Part shown: one piece after another, positions 48,353 through 59,316 of the stretch
How the letters are laid out: each line of letters starts with the position of its first letter
Numbering within the stretch: position 1 is the stretch's first letter
From: Gymnothorax reevesii
Taxonomy: Eukaryota; Chordata; Actinopteri; Anguilliformes; Muraenidae
DNA: 64,000 nucleotides
Assembly: GCA_029721435.1 (NCBI GenBank)
Contig: CM056573.1
Span: 49,450,501 to 49,514,500, forward strand
Direction of reading: 5' to 3'
The notes under the pieces: model-generated
Databases searched by the model: none
What the model saw: only the letters and a program-made list of their open reading frames with translations
Told to the model about the DNA's origin: nothing
Translations under genes and position numbers: made by a program

Positions 48353-48547
48353 CCGAGTGAAAACTGGAAATAAGCAAAATACCAGTCAAGTTAGCTAGCT
48401 GGCCAGATTATAACTTTCCATGTTGAAGCGAGTTATCTACCGCTAGTTTCCAACTTGGGTAATGCTACTGAAATACATAATTTGCTTTAAGAGTATATTT
48501 TATCATTTAAAGGCCGGAAAACAGTTCAAGTTTTCAAGTTCAAGTAC

Positions 48548-48600
48548 CTTCATAGAGACCACTTCACCGGTCTTGGACAGACTTGCGCTGAAAAGATTTT
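48548..48600 (-). other. stk31: Probable non-coding first exon of STK31 (5' UTR)
   Basis: On the minus strand the sequence ends in CTATGAAG followed by a donor GTACTTG at 48547. The next acceptor (TTATTTCCAG, then an exon starting at 48363) lies just upstream of the start codon. A 5' UTR exon spliced across 48364-48547 is therefore likely. The outer limit (transcription start) is not visible; 48600 is a nominal boundary. No TATA box or CpG island stands out. Confidence 0.4.
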
Positions 48601-49230
48601 AAATTGCGTAGTTTGAATCACGTGTTCGATCAAGGACCCTCCGACGATCTGAGATGAGGCGGTAGTGCCAATCGTGCTGTCAGCAGTAATTCCTTGTAGC
48701 ATTTAAAGTTGACTGCGAAGTCAATCAGACTTTTCTGGAAATAATATACTTTTCATCTGAAGGCAATCATTTTTAGTTTCTGTCCAATGACTCTATCTAA
48801 TATTCATAGTCCAAGGCTATGGCAGATCCAGCGATTTCATTATCCGCTAACGTTATTGTCACCCATTTACAATACCACCATACCAATTTACATAACATGG
48901 AGTTGCCTACTGCTGCGAATTTTTATGCTAGGTTATGTGGGAAACTGGTTTTATAAATGAACCGTAAGAAAAAACTCTCGGCTAATCGGCCACGCAGGAT
49001 TGCCAGTTTAATTTGAACCAGGTATTATCTATGGCTGGTTGCACGCTCCAAATATTTTTGCCTGTATCGCGGGCATTGACTGTAGATCGCGGGCTGTGTT
49101 CTCGTCAACAGAGGGTGCAAGCGCTCCTCGTTGACAGCAATATGGTGCGTCACAGATTACCCATAGGGTCTGAACCGCCTAGTGCCCGCGCCTCGTTGCG
49201 CTTGCGCTCAAAGTGAGGCCCTGGTAACAG
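48601..49230. other. Upstream region of STK31
   Basis: This should hold the STK31 promoter. No TATA box or divergent gene start was recognised, and no coding exon is apparent. Confidence 0.4.
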
Positions 49231-50286
49231 AGCTCTGTGTTCGAAATCGTCCACTCATTCACTCACTCCCTATCCCCTACATCGTGTATATGATATAGTG
49301 CACTACACCGGAATTTTCGGAACATGGTTGGATCAGCAAATGCTCTGGATATTCCTGTGATGTGAGCGGACACGCCGAGCATCATGTAAACAAACCGGTC
49401 ACATCGGTCGCGAAACGAATTTTTCGCAAAACAGATTACATTCAAAGTCAATGCAAAGACGCGAATACACGCGAAACGCGTCCGGTGCGAAAGTAGCTTT
49501 ACTGTTGGGCCCTGTGATGATTTTCTGGAGTATGCTTTACACGTAGCTATGATAGCTACTCTAGCTCAATCCGCTAACTTAGTTAGCTAGCTACCTAACA
49601 TGCTTGGTTACATATCAAGGACGATAATGAGCCGGTCAGCTAATTACTGGTCTTTGCATTGACTGTGAATATAATCAGTCGTGGGAAAAAAATCGTTTCG
49701 CGTCCGGTGTGAACGCAGCTTTACGGGAACACTGGAGAATGTATTTCTGCGCGGATCTATCAGGCTCTTCATAATCTTCTTCTGTGAAAACCAACTACAG
49801 CAGTGCATTGTGGTATATAACACAATAATGGAGTGTACATCGCTTGTTCACTCGATTCCGCTGTGCATTGTGGGTACTTTATAGTCCACTATATAGTGGG
49901 TGCATCTCAAAGCATAGGCTGCAGTCTTCGAAGGCTGCATTTTTAGGGATCGTCACTTATTACCATTCCCCAAACTAACATTTAGGGTTAGGAGTAAAGA
50001 GAAATTTACAGTTAGATTTAGGTCTATGTGTTAGAGTTAAGGTTAGGATTCGGGGAAACTAGTGACGACTCACTTAAACCAAGGCTGTTTAGCTAAGATG
50101 AAATGACACCATGTCAGTTTGGCAGATGGAAATAAGAAACGACCCTAAAAATGCAGCCTACGAAGGATGTAGCCTATGCTTTGAGATGCAGCCAGTGGAT
50201 GAAAAGAATTCGAGCAACACTACAAAATGGCGGACACACTATATAGTGCACTATATCCGTGATAGGGGGCGATTTCGAACACAGCT
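49231..50286. mobile_element. 1.06-kb TIR element containing two nested inverted-repeat units
   Basis: The outer ends are AGCTCTGTGTTCGAAATCG and, on the other strand, AGCTGTGTTCGAAATCG, each followed by CCCTAT(C)C...TATAGTGCACTA. Inside, one inverted pair spans 49399-49720 (CGCGAAACGAATTTTTCGC; TCAATGCAAAGA) and another spans 49899-50191 (GCATCTCAAAGCATAGGCTG; CTGCATTTTTAGG). No transposase is present. Confidence 0.7.
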
Positions 50287-50492
50287 ATTGACTCAATGGC
50301 TGCCTCCAGTGAAGGAAATCGAAGATGGCGGACCTGGTAGGTTTATCATTGAAATGTCTTCGTTTTGATATTTCTAGGAGGTGTCATGAAACGTCATTGT
50401 GGTCATAAATACATTTCGATATACCACGTTGATTACCGATCTCTATAAATTTTCAGAAGGGATAATTTTATTTTGGCACGCGTACTTGCCGA

Positions 50493-50705
50493 CAGTGGCG
50501 TAGCCATCGGGGGTGCTGAGACACGTCCCTTTTTGAATGCAATTAGTAGTTCTCAATCATTTTCATTTATTGACGCGTTTTCCAATTGTCTTAATTTGCA
50601 ACCGTAGACACGTTTTCTCTCCGTATGCCATCTAACAGCGATTAAATCATGGGCTAAATTCAGTCCAGTTGGGGAACACGAACAGAGAATTGGGTTGCAC
50701 AAAAC
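50493..50705. mobile_element. Left end of a hAT-type element, truncated
   Basis: Begins CAGTGGCGTAGCCATCGGGG and carries ACACGTCCCTTTTTGA, GACGCGTTTTCCAATTGTC and ACAGAGAATTGGGTTGCACA as in the element at 2175-5037. It stops at the junction with the pogo-like gene fragment; no right end was found. Confidence 0.6.
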
Positions 50706-50719
50706 TTCAATTTATTTCG

Positions 50720-51465
50720 TGGGGTGGAAAAGACAGGAGTACAATGCCCTGTAACTTGCAAAAGTCAATAGCTACCATAGAGAGGTGTGATGCATGATTG
50801 TCTAAGAGTAGCAGCAACTTTGACTGCGGGGTCACGCGGATGTGCCTTGCAAAATGCTGTAAAAAGGCCAAAAAATCTGTCTCTTCCATCCACCCCGGTC
50901 CATTGGCAGAACCAATGCAGCCAGGGGGACCATCCGAGATGAAGTGGTCATGTAACTTCTTCCTTGGGAAAATAAAGTAAGGGCGAACGAAGTTGCCTTG
51001 TGCGTTGGCAGCAAAGGCAACGGTCACCAATGTCCCTCTTTCCCCGGAGGTCACAGTACCGACCTGGCACTGGCCCCTGGTGGCAATGACTTTGTCTGGC
51101 ACTTGAACCGTTGTGGTACCTGAAATAATGAGTGAAATGGATTAGTGCTGGTGCAAATCACTGTTGCTTTTAAACTTTTCTAAATATAAATTTTTACCTG
51201 TTTCATCCAGGTTCCAGATGTCATTTGCCTCAAAATTAAAGCAGTTGAGGACAGTCCTTAGGTTGTTATGAAACGCAGTAACGTTCATCTTGTTGAAGCT
51301 GGTGGAAGGGGACATGCTGGTGGCTTGAGGTCGACGGATGGACAGGGTTTTGTTGCGCTCGAGGAGGGAGGAGAGCCAATCCTTCCCTGCCATCTGGTTT
51401 TTCTTCCATGAACATGGAGTTTTGAGGTAAATATTTTCGGCCAGCTCATATGCAAACTTTCGCAC
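50720..51465 (-). pseudogene. pogo-like (DDE_1) transposase fragment with an intact intron
   Basis: Two exons on the minus strand: 51465-51198 (VRKFAYELAENIYLKTPCSW, GKDWLSSLLERN, IWNLDETG) and 51119 down to about 50720 (VPDKVIATRGQCQVG, SGERGTLVTVAF, LLLLLDNHASHLS, LLSFPPH). The 78-bp intron (51120-51197) has donor GTAAAA and acceptor TTTCAG and keeps the frame. The first exon also starts at a clean acceptor (TTTTTTAG). The first catalytic D (LDETG) and the second (LLDNH) are present. The third D and the whole C-terminus are missing at the junction with hAT-type DNA. Pogo-like transposases of this kind move DNA at TA sites and have often been domesticated; this copy is truncated at both ends. 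Confidence 0.85.
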
Positions 51466-51496
51466 CTAAAAAAAAGCATAAAAAAAGGGGTTCATT

Positions 51497-51530
51497 CCCA
51501 GATAGCAAGCACCTACGCTCCGGATCTTTA
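51497..51530. repeat. Partial copy of the CCCAGATAGCAAGCACC MITE
   Basis: CCCAGATAGCAAGCACCTAC followed by GCTCCGGATCT matches the left end of the insertion at 56184-56292. The right half is missing. Confidence 0.55.
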
Positions 51531-51580
51531 GGACTCAGGCCAAAATATATATCGGCTGCTCTCTTTATATATGCCTGCAG

Positions 51581-52829
51581 TGTTGTGATTCTGCCTTGAC
51601 CATGTTCTAGCCTTGCATATTCTGACTGACCTGTGTTTCTGAATCATTGCTCTTGTCTGACTATTCTTTGTATCATGTATTGTGTATTGGTTACTTTGAT
51701 TTGTCATGTTTCATCTTGGATTACTTTTCCATGTTATACATTTTGCCATATCACATTCCGGTTCATGTTTTCCATTTTGCTCTACACTTTGTCTCCCCTG
51801 TCTGGTCTCATGTCTTGTCATTGCATTCTGCCCCAGTCTTGTGTTCACTCTTCGGGTGATTTATTGGATTCTGGTTTTCAATCTTCCTTCCGATCTTGTT
51901 TACTGGCTTCACTCTTCTTTTCTATTTACTAACAATACTAACAGTTTATTATTTTCCGCGAAGATTACTAACAACAACTAACCTTGTATATAATACTAAC
52001 TAACTAACGAGCACCAAGGATTTGTATAGTTTCACTTACTAATTGATTAAATAGCTCTCAGCACTCGCCCTGCTCTAGTCTCCGCCTCTTTGCTCTCCCT
52101 GATTACCTTTGCTGCATTTTCTGTGAAAGCTCAGACCTGATCGTGCTGTCCTCTTTCTCATTAATCTATGCACGTTAGAAACTCTATGACTGGAGCCGTA
52201 TGTTTGTTTATAGGAATGTCTCGTGGTCCCTGTCTGCATTTTGGCTTTGACAAATTTTTTGTGATTAGGCTTTTCCTCATGTGCCTTCCCCTTGTAATGA
52301 GTCTGACTTTCTGCACCTGTGATTCTCCCCATGTGATCTTCCCAGAAGTGTATATTAGGTGTCTTTTCACAGCCACATGCCGTCAGATTGTTTTCCGCAG
52401 TCTTCTCGTGCTACGTTTCTCGCCTTGATTACTCAGTGTTTATCTTTCTGACTGGATTGCCCGACTTTCAATTTTTGCTTTTATGATTTTTGGATTATTG
52501 TTGCACCTGTGTGTTTTGACCTTTTTCTGCCCGACTACGAGATCTATGTTTGCTGCCCTGGTAACGATTTGGATTATGCCCATTGGATTCTGGCTTTGCT
52601 TCTCTGATATACCTATTCCTGTGAACCAGACCTATTTCTGTCCGACTACGATTACTATGATTGCTGCCCTGGTTTTTGATCCTATTTTTGCCCAACTGGA
52701 TTTTGATTTTTGGATTGTGGACTTTATACTTTTGCCTTCTGCCCTGCGGAGGTCCTCCCCCTTTATTAATAAAGCAATTTCTACTGCATTGCCTGGTTCT
52801 CGCGAGTGGCTCCTGATCGCACCATTACA
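51581..52829 (+). mobile_element. Solo LTR (1.25 kb), relative of 26849-28066
   Basis: Starts TGTTGTGATTCTGCC and ends CCATTACA, with flanks TGCAG and TGCAT (4 of 5 match). It shares with the first copy the GGGTGATTTATTGG segment, the ACTAAC-rich region, the ATTGATTAA and TCTCAGCACTCGCCC segments, a TATA-like GTGTATATTAGG near 52350, and an AATAAA near 52769. Confidence 0.65.
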
Positions 52830-53132
52830 TGCATTCTCTTCTCCTGTTCTTCAGTGAAGACTTTGTTGTGAGCCTTGTATCCTGGGGCCCTGGTCTGCTG
52901 CCCCTCTTGCCTCTGCCCTCCTCTTGCAGTATTTGAACAGATTGACATGACAAATGCCATGCACCGCTGCTGCCCTCCTTATACTATCGCCTCTTCGGAC
53001 ATCAAAAAAGCCCCTTGTGTAAACCTCTGACCCTAACTCTTGGCATTTTTTGTCGGTCAAACATAACATACATTTTTATTGAGCTTTAAATCACAAAATG
53101 CAGCCGCATTAGCAGAGATGGACGAACGTAAA

Positions 53133-55177
53133 GCTGTTTTCACATAGTCTGCGCCGTCCAAACCGCGTGCTGTGTTGAGCGGCTTTCAGAGATGGCACCG
53201 AGTAGGGCGCACGCATGCGCGTTGTGCAGGCATGTGGCGCTGTTTGCTATGCGACCGATCAAGAAAGATAACGATAACAAGATATAGTTTTAAAAATCGT
53301 TCCAACTCACGTAGATGGCGAAGTCTGCAACGATAATGGCAAAAGAGATCGCTGTGATCACTTTCAGAGCAATTATATGAACGATGGAAATATTGACTGC
53401 CCATCAAATCCGTCGGAATTTATAGATCTTCACTTCAACATGTCATGTTCATTCAACATGGCAGAGAAACTCATTACACAACGTTAATCTAAGTCCAAAA
53501 GGATACCTTGTATTACATTAACTCGTCAGATGTATTCGCTGAATAGTAGCCATGAAGCTAGGCCAACGTCAATTTTCCAACGAAGCAAAAATGGGTTCGC
53601 TGAAGAGAGAGTACAGCCAATGTGAACTAATCAAAGTAGCTAAATCGGCATTTACATAAGAAGTGAGGTGAGCCGTGTGAGTTATCTTTCTCGGTGCGGA
53701 CGGCCCTAAGAGCCAATTATGCTATGAGGCTAACGATATCTCTGCCGGTAAACACACCTGGTATTCCCAAATTGTGGGATATCTCTCTCCATGCCTGGGC
53801 TTTTTTAAGATCCCGGTAGGCGCTAAGTCTAGCCGTTTTCACATAGCACGCGCATGGCGCAGATCTCGGCCACCGCGGCCATTCATTGTCTATGTGATCG
53901 CTGGGCGCAAGGGCGCACCGTTCTGCGCCAAGGAGGGCACAGCGAGAGGCTGGCGCCGCCGCTGGACAGGGTGCTGCGCCCAAGTTCAAAATATTGAACT
54001 AGAGCACAGCTCCCACCTCAGCGCGTCAAATAGGAGAGAATATTGGAATCGGAAAAAAAATTGGCGGATTTTGTTAGAAAGGCAGAGCAAAAATGGAGGA
54101 GAGCATCATTGTGGCGGTCTCTCTGCATGCAGAGCTGTGGGAAACGAGACTCAGCTTCTACCGGGATCTCGTTAAAAAAAGCCCAGGCATGGAGAGAGAT
54201 ATCCCACAATTTGGGAATACCAGGTGTGGTTAAAAACCGGCAGAGATATCGTTAGCCTCATAGCATAATTGGCTCCTAGGGCCGTCCGCACCAAGAAAGA
54301 TAACTCACACGACTCACCTCACTTCTTATGTAAATGCTGATTTAGCTACTTTTATTAGTTCACATTGGCTGTACTTTCTCTTCAGCGAACCCATTTTTGC
54401 TTCGTTGGAAAATTGACATTGGCCTAGCTTCATGGCTACTGTTCAGCGAATACATCTGACGACGAGTTAACGTAATACAAGGTATCCTTTTGGACTTGGA
54501 TTAACGTTATGTAATGAGTTTCTCTGCGATGTTATCTGCCATGTTGAATGAACATGACATGTTGAAGTGAAGCCCTATAAATTCTGATGGATTTGATGGG
54601 CGGACAATTTTTCCATCGTTCATATAATTGCTCTGAAAGTGATCACAGCGATATCGTTTACCATTATCGTTGCCGTTAGCTATGGTGTGGGCGTCGCCAT
54701 CTACGTGAGTTGGAACGATTTTTAAAACTATATCTTTATTGTTATCGTTGTAGTTATCTTTCTTGATCGGTCGCATAGCAAACAGCGCCGCATGCATGCG
54801 CCCTACTTGATGCCATCTCTGCGCCGCCCAAACCGCGTGCTATGTGAAAACGTCTTCTCGTGTCCCACAGCTCTGCGTGCAGACAGACCGCCACAATGAT
54901 GCTCTCCTCCATTTTTGCTCTGCCTTTCTAACAAAATCCGCCAATTTTTTTCCCGATTCCAATATTCTCTCCTATTGGATGCGCCGAGGTGGGCGCAATG
55001 TTTTGGACTTGGGCGCAGCGCTCTATGCAGCGGCAGTCCCCTGTCCAGCGGCGGCGCCAGCCTCTCGCTGCGCCCTCCTCGGTGCAGAATGGTGCGCTCT
55101 AGCGCCCAGTGATCACATAGACAATGAATGGCTGCGGTGGCCGAGATCTGCGCCATGCGCGTGCTATGTGAAAACGG
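53133..55177. mobile_element. TIR element split by a second copy of itself in opposite orientation
   Basis: The outer copy begins GCTGTTTTCACATAG at 53133 and ends GCTATGTGAAAACG at 55177. It is interrupted at 53831/54853 by a complete inverted copy (53832-54852). As a result 53133-53831 is the reverse complement of about 54150-54852, and 53832-54140 is the reverse complement of 54853-55177. The arms share long stretches such as GAAAGATAACTCACACG, AGCGAACCCATTTTTGC and CCGCCACAATGATGC. The element has TIRs of GCCGTTTTCACATAGC, a GC-rich half and an AT-rich half, and no visible transposase. A GTAA flank on both sides is possible. Confidence 0.8.
53832..54852. mobile_element. Inner full copy of the GCCGTTTTCACATAGC-TIR element
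   Basis: Starts GCCGTTTTCACATAGCACGC and ends GTGCTATGTGAAAACG. Length is about 1.02 kb, which probably represents the undisturbed element. It is inserted into the outer copy near CTAAGTCT/GTCTTCTCG. Confidence 0.8.
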
Positions 55178-55576
55178 TAACTGTTGCTACTTCAGTCCCG
55201 ACGATGACTCCTGACATTTGAACGAAGATTATTTTGAAAGTGGAAAAATTGTGACATTTCAAACTTCACCATATGTTACGGAACTAAATCACCTATCATT
55301 TCATCACAAATATGACACATGGAGCTATAAAGACAATCTTTAAATCAAAAAATTTTAGCATTCGTCTGAATTTACTCACCGCTGTGGAAAACGATCTTCT
55401 CGGTCTTGTGACGCGAGGAAGACTGGACGCCTCAAGAAACTTTGCGGGTCTGGAGAGGGGCGCGAGCTGCACGTGCTGACCTAGTATGACGCATCTAAGC
55501 GCGGATGGCTGTGAGTAAAGCCGTTTTCACATAGCACACGAATGGCGCAGATCTCGGCCACCACAGCCATTCATTG

Positions 55577-55839
55577 TGGCCCCCGCAAAGCGTAGGGGGC
55601 CACTATGTTTTTGGTGCCGGTCCTCGTCCGCTGCCGGAGACCTTGCTTGTTATCGCGATAACTTGAAAACTTATAGCTCCATCAACACCAAATCTTACTA
55701 TCATGTTTAGGGACATCTTGACACAAACTGATTAGATTTTGGGTTTCATCGCTCGCCATTTGCCATTTCTAGGGCCCTCTCAATGGTAGCACCTGCGCGG
55801 GGGCCACATACTCGGTCGCCCTCGACCGACTGTTTCTAG
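55577..55839. mobile_element. ~260-bp insertion, GC-rich ended repeat
   Basis: Interrupts the element between CATTCATTG and GTCTATGTG. It begins with a hairpin GGCCCCCGCAAAGCGTAGGG-GGCC and ends near CGGTCGCCCTCGACCGACTG. TTG occurs at both junctions. Hairpin-bearing ends and lack of inverted ends recall Helentron-type insertions, but this is a guess. Confidence 0.6.
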
Positions 55840-56183
55840 TTGTCTATGTGATCGCTGGGCGCAAGAGCGCAACATTCTGGGCCGAGGAGGGCGCAGCGAG
55901 AGGCCTGCGCCGCCGCTGGACAGGGCGCTGCCGCTGGATGGGGCGCTGCGCCCAAGTTCAAAATATTGAACTTGGGCGCAGCGCCCACCTCGGCGCGTCC
56001 AATAGAAGAGAATATTGGAATCGGGAAAAAATTGGCGGATTTTGTTAGAAAGGCAGGGCAAAAATGGAGGAGAGCATCATTGTGGCGGTCTCTCTGCATG
56101 CAGAGCTGTGGCACAGGAGACTCAGCGTCTCTTTAAAAAAAGTCCAGGCATGGAGAGAGATATCCCACAATTTGGGAATACCA

Positions 56184-56292
56184 CCCAGATAGTAAGCACC
56201 TCCGCTTCGGATCTGGCCCGGCTCTGGACCGGATCAGCTGGAGTCGGCACTGAGCCGGGCCAGATCGGGAGTGGAGGTGCTTGCTACCTGGG
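56184..56292. mobile_element. 109-bp palindromic MITE with 3-bp target duplication
   Basis: Starts CCCAGATAGTAAGCACCTCC and ends inverted (GGAGGTGCTTGCTACCTGGG). CCA occurs on both sides (56181-56183 and 56293-56295), and the uninterrupted copy at 54221 reads ATACCAGGTG across the site. Confidence 0.8.
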
Positions 56293-56920
56293 CCAGGTGT
56301 GGTTAAAAACCGGCAGAGATATCGTTAGCCTCATAGCATAATTGGCTCCTAGGGCCGTCCGCACCGAGAAAGATAACTCACACGACTCACCTCACTTCTT
56401 ATGTAAATGCTGATTTAGCTACTTTGATTAGTTCACATTGGCTGTACTTTCTCTTCAGCGAACCCATTTTTGCTTCGTTGGAAAACTGACGTTGGCCTAG
56501 CTTCATGGCTACTGTTCAGCGAATACATCTGACGAGTTAACGTAATACAAGGTATTGTTTTGGACTTAGATTAACGTTATGTAATGAGTTTCTCTGCAAT
56601 GTTATCTGCCATGTTGAAGTGAAGCCCTATAAATTCCGACGGATTTGATGGGCGGTCAATTTTTCCATCGTTCGTAAAATTGCTCTGAAAGTGATCACAG
56701 CGATATCGTTTGCCATTATCGTTGCCGTTATTGTTGACTTCGCCATCAACATGAGTTGGAACGATTTTTAAAACTATATTTTTATTGTTATCTTTGTAGT
56801 TATCTTTCTTGATCGGTCGCATAGCAAACAGCGCCTCATGCGTGCACAACGCGCATGCGTGCGCCCTACTCGGTTCCATCTCTGCGCCGTCCAAACCGCC
56901 CGCTATGTGAAAACGGCATA

Positions 56921-57303
56921 GGGCCGGTTCATACTCAACGCAAGGCACGCGAGCGAACGCGACCACAGGTCCGTTCCATTCCTTTCACAGAGAAGCCTGA
57001 ACGCGCGTCCCTTGCTGCGCTGTGCCTCGTTAAAAAGCAGTACACTGCTCATACAATAGGGGGTAGCAAAGTCCTCTCCGTCTCCTCCTCCTTCTTTCTT
57101 CTTTTTGGTGTGTTGAATACATCATATGGTGCATTATTTGCTTTATCTCCCCTATTGGAATCTCACGGAAATACACCCGTCTTGTTACAAAAATTTGGAC
57201 GACACACTTTGCTACGCAAGGACGCAAGATGGACACCTTGCGTTGCTCAATGCGTTGCCTTGTGTTCGCGCTCGCGTACCTTGCGTTGAGTATGAACCGG
57301 CCC
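56921..57303. mobile_element. 383-bp TIR MITE with TA duplication
   Basis: Perfect inverted ends GGGCCGGTTCATACTCAACG / CGTTGAGTATGAACCGGCCC continue with CAAGG(C/T)ACGCGAGCG. TA flanks both sides (56919-56920 and 57304-57305), as in Tc1/mariner-type insertions. It lies four bases from the end of the third large element copy. Confidence 0.85.
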
Positions 57304-57409
57304 TAAATCGCCGTGTTACTTTTCGTCCAGAGTTACTTTCGCACAGGAGCTCCCCTACAGATACCATGACTACATAGAAACAATGTTGATTTTCCATGTG
57401 AGTCATCAG

Positions 57410-57770
57410 AATGGTTGACATTGAAATATCAATGTTGAATCACTGTTACAACAGCGATGAAACCCGACGTTGATACAGCGACATTGAAACAATATTGATT
57501 TAAAGTTATGATTATAATTGATTGAGCATCGATTCCTTGTTGACAAGGTGATTACACTAATGTTGAAAAGTCATTGAAAGCACATTGATCTATGGTTAGG
57601 TTGTAATCTCAACATTGTTTCAATGTTCTTTTTAATTAAATAACATTGAAATACCATTGATCTTTAATTAGAAAATCAACATTGATTCAATGTTAATTGA
57701 GGGTGCACGTTCAACGTTGTTTTAATGTCTTAACGTTGACAAAACAATGTTGATTTAACGTGTTTCAATT
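57410..57770. repeat. Degenerate CAATGTTGAT/ATTGAAA repeats
   Basis: Short phrases AACATTGATT, CAATGTTGAT, ACATTGAAA and ACGTTG recur on both strands with no fixed period. Such cryptically simple sequence is common in fish. No coding potential. Confidence 0.55.
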
Positions 57771-57959
57771 ACTTTTTGCTAAGGCGGAATTCAGAGGTCT
57801 GCTATTTATTCAGATTATTAACACGGCAGCCTGGTTAGATCTGTCTGCTTTTCATTATCTCTTCTTTATCGTTAAAGGCCACATTTTGGTTTTGATTGGT
57901 CAGTCGGCTGAATAAATGGCTTGATTGCAAGTTAGGCAAAATACACAGGAATTGATTTA

Positions 57960-58345
57960 AAGCCCCTATTCCACACAACCGTTCAAGCTACCGTTCTCAG
58001 CCGTTCTCTCAGGACGGCTGCCTCTACCGATCAAACACTAGGAGAACGGCCATTTTCGGCATTCTTGCGTTCCAGTAGCGATCTGTTTAAGAACGTAACA
58101 ATGCTGTAGGGTTCTAATACAGTTTATGTACCGACCATGTAACGTCCGTACAGCGTGTCCATAACGATCTTTACCGTTTTAGTACCAATCACTAGCGTTC
58201 CAGCAACGTTCCTTTCAGATCTCCTACAATTGCTGTACCGAGTGTACTGACATCTACCGTTCATTACCGATTTCACAGCGACCGTTGCATGCTGTTAGCA
58301 ATCCATTAACGATCGAATAGCTTTATGCTACCATTGCCGTAACTA
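57960..58345. repeat. Cryptic ACCGTT/CCGTTC-rich stretch
   Basis: CCGTTC, ACCGTT, AACG and CGTTCC recur more than a dozen times in both orientations over 380 bp without a clear period. It may be a TIR element with degenerate subterminal repeats; the left and right ends were not defined. Confidence 0.4.
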
Positions 58346-59116
58346 TCTATAGAGGTTAGGCTCTGAAAGGGAGACACATATCAGACATGTAATCAGTGGC
58401 TAAAAATAAAATTCAATGAAATGGACAACATTTCTCATGGCCTAACAAAATACTAGAACTAATAAAATAAGAATGAACTTGGAAGGAAATCTATAAAGGG
58501 AATAGGCCCACCGTAGGCTACATGACCATTTAGTAGCCCAGGCGTTTATTTCGCAAAATCGACTTGGACCTCAGGCGTTTATAAGAACCAGGCGGGTATT
58601 TGCCATAATTTATTTTTGCACCGACCTGCGCCAAGCCAGTTCGGCTTTCCTACAAAGTTATAAACTGACAGAATTAACCATTAAATTAACTTATTGTCTC
58701 CTTGTCATTTTAACTGTAAGTGGAGTCCTGCGCGCCTTTAAAGCCCCATACTCATCTTCGATAGGATGACGATCGCCTAAATCACACAATAACTTTAAAA
58801 TACTTTACCTTATAGATTAATCTCTCTGCAATGCAGTGATGCCCTCGAAAAAAATTAACTACATCGGGAAATGTTTGTATTTCACCACCAAAGTGTGTAA
58901 CCCTACTTCGTTTCGCTCGCCAAAAAAACACACACATTTCCGTGACGTAGTACACATGATAGCGATTATCGCAAATCGCTGTTATAGCGAATAGCGATTT
59001 TTATGCAAATATGACACACATACATCAAGTCAACAACCATCCTATTACAGTAGAGTCATCCAAACATCGCAATCATTTCTTGATGTCACATATGTTAGGC
59101 TATTTACCTCGTGCGA
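58346..59116. other. Intergenic, nothing recognised
   Basis: No gene or bounded repeat identified. Confidence 0.5.
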
Positions 59117-59312
59117 ATCCAAAAGACGACGACTTTGCTTCCTTGTTCGTTGCGCGACACGCTTATTTTTCCTTCTGGGTCTATTTTTAGCAACTGGCCG
59201 ACAAGGGAAACCTCCTCAATAGTTTTATCTATATCGCTGGACCTGGGGGTTCTAAAATCGTGCGATTGTTCGTAATCGTTATATCTAGCCACTACGAACA
59301 TAGGAAAGTTCT
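59117..59312 (-). CDS. Possible coding exon of an unrecognised gene
   Basis: A minus-strand stretch open between acceptor AATTTTTTCAG (just right of 59312) and donor GTAAAT (just left of 59117). It encodes ENFPMFVVARYNDYEQSHDF, RTPRSSDIDKTIEEVSLVGQ, LLKIDPEGKISVSR and VVVFWIRTR. The composition is protein-like rather than shadow-like, and both splice sites are reasonable. I do not recognise the family. It could belong to a separate gene upstream of STK31 or to a transposon. No partner exon was found; boundaries are approximate to one or two bases. Confidence 0.35.
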
Positions 59313-59316
59313 CTGA

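Larger units (their letters stand above)
55520..56917. mobile_element. Third copy of the GCCGTTTTCACATAGC-TIR element with two insertions
   Basis: Begins GCCGTTTTCACATAGCACAC and ends CCGCTATGTGAAAACGGC, in the same orientation as the inner copy at 53832. Without the two insertions (about 55577-55839 and 56184-56292) it would be about 1.03 kb, like the inner copy. It also has a small tandem GCGCTGCCGCTGGAT duplication and a TTCAAAATATTGAA-centred palindrome near 55960. Confidence 0.8.

Noticed and set aside
49013..49216. A frame upstream of STK31 that might be a divergent gene
   Set aside because: It is short, has no recognisable motif and no clear splice donor.
51633..51981. Hydrophobic plus-strand frames (also 26976-27297 and 27717-28076)
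   Set aside because: They lie in pyrimidine-rich U3 regions of the two solo LTRs; the T-rich sequence produces Phe/Leu/Cys by composition.
53717..56341. Several GC-rich frames rich in Ala, Arg and Cys (53717-55221 and 55780-56341)
   Set aside because: They recur on both strands of the inverted element copies and match no transposase motif.
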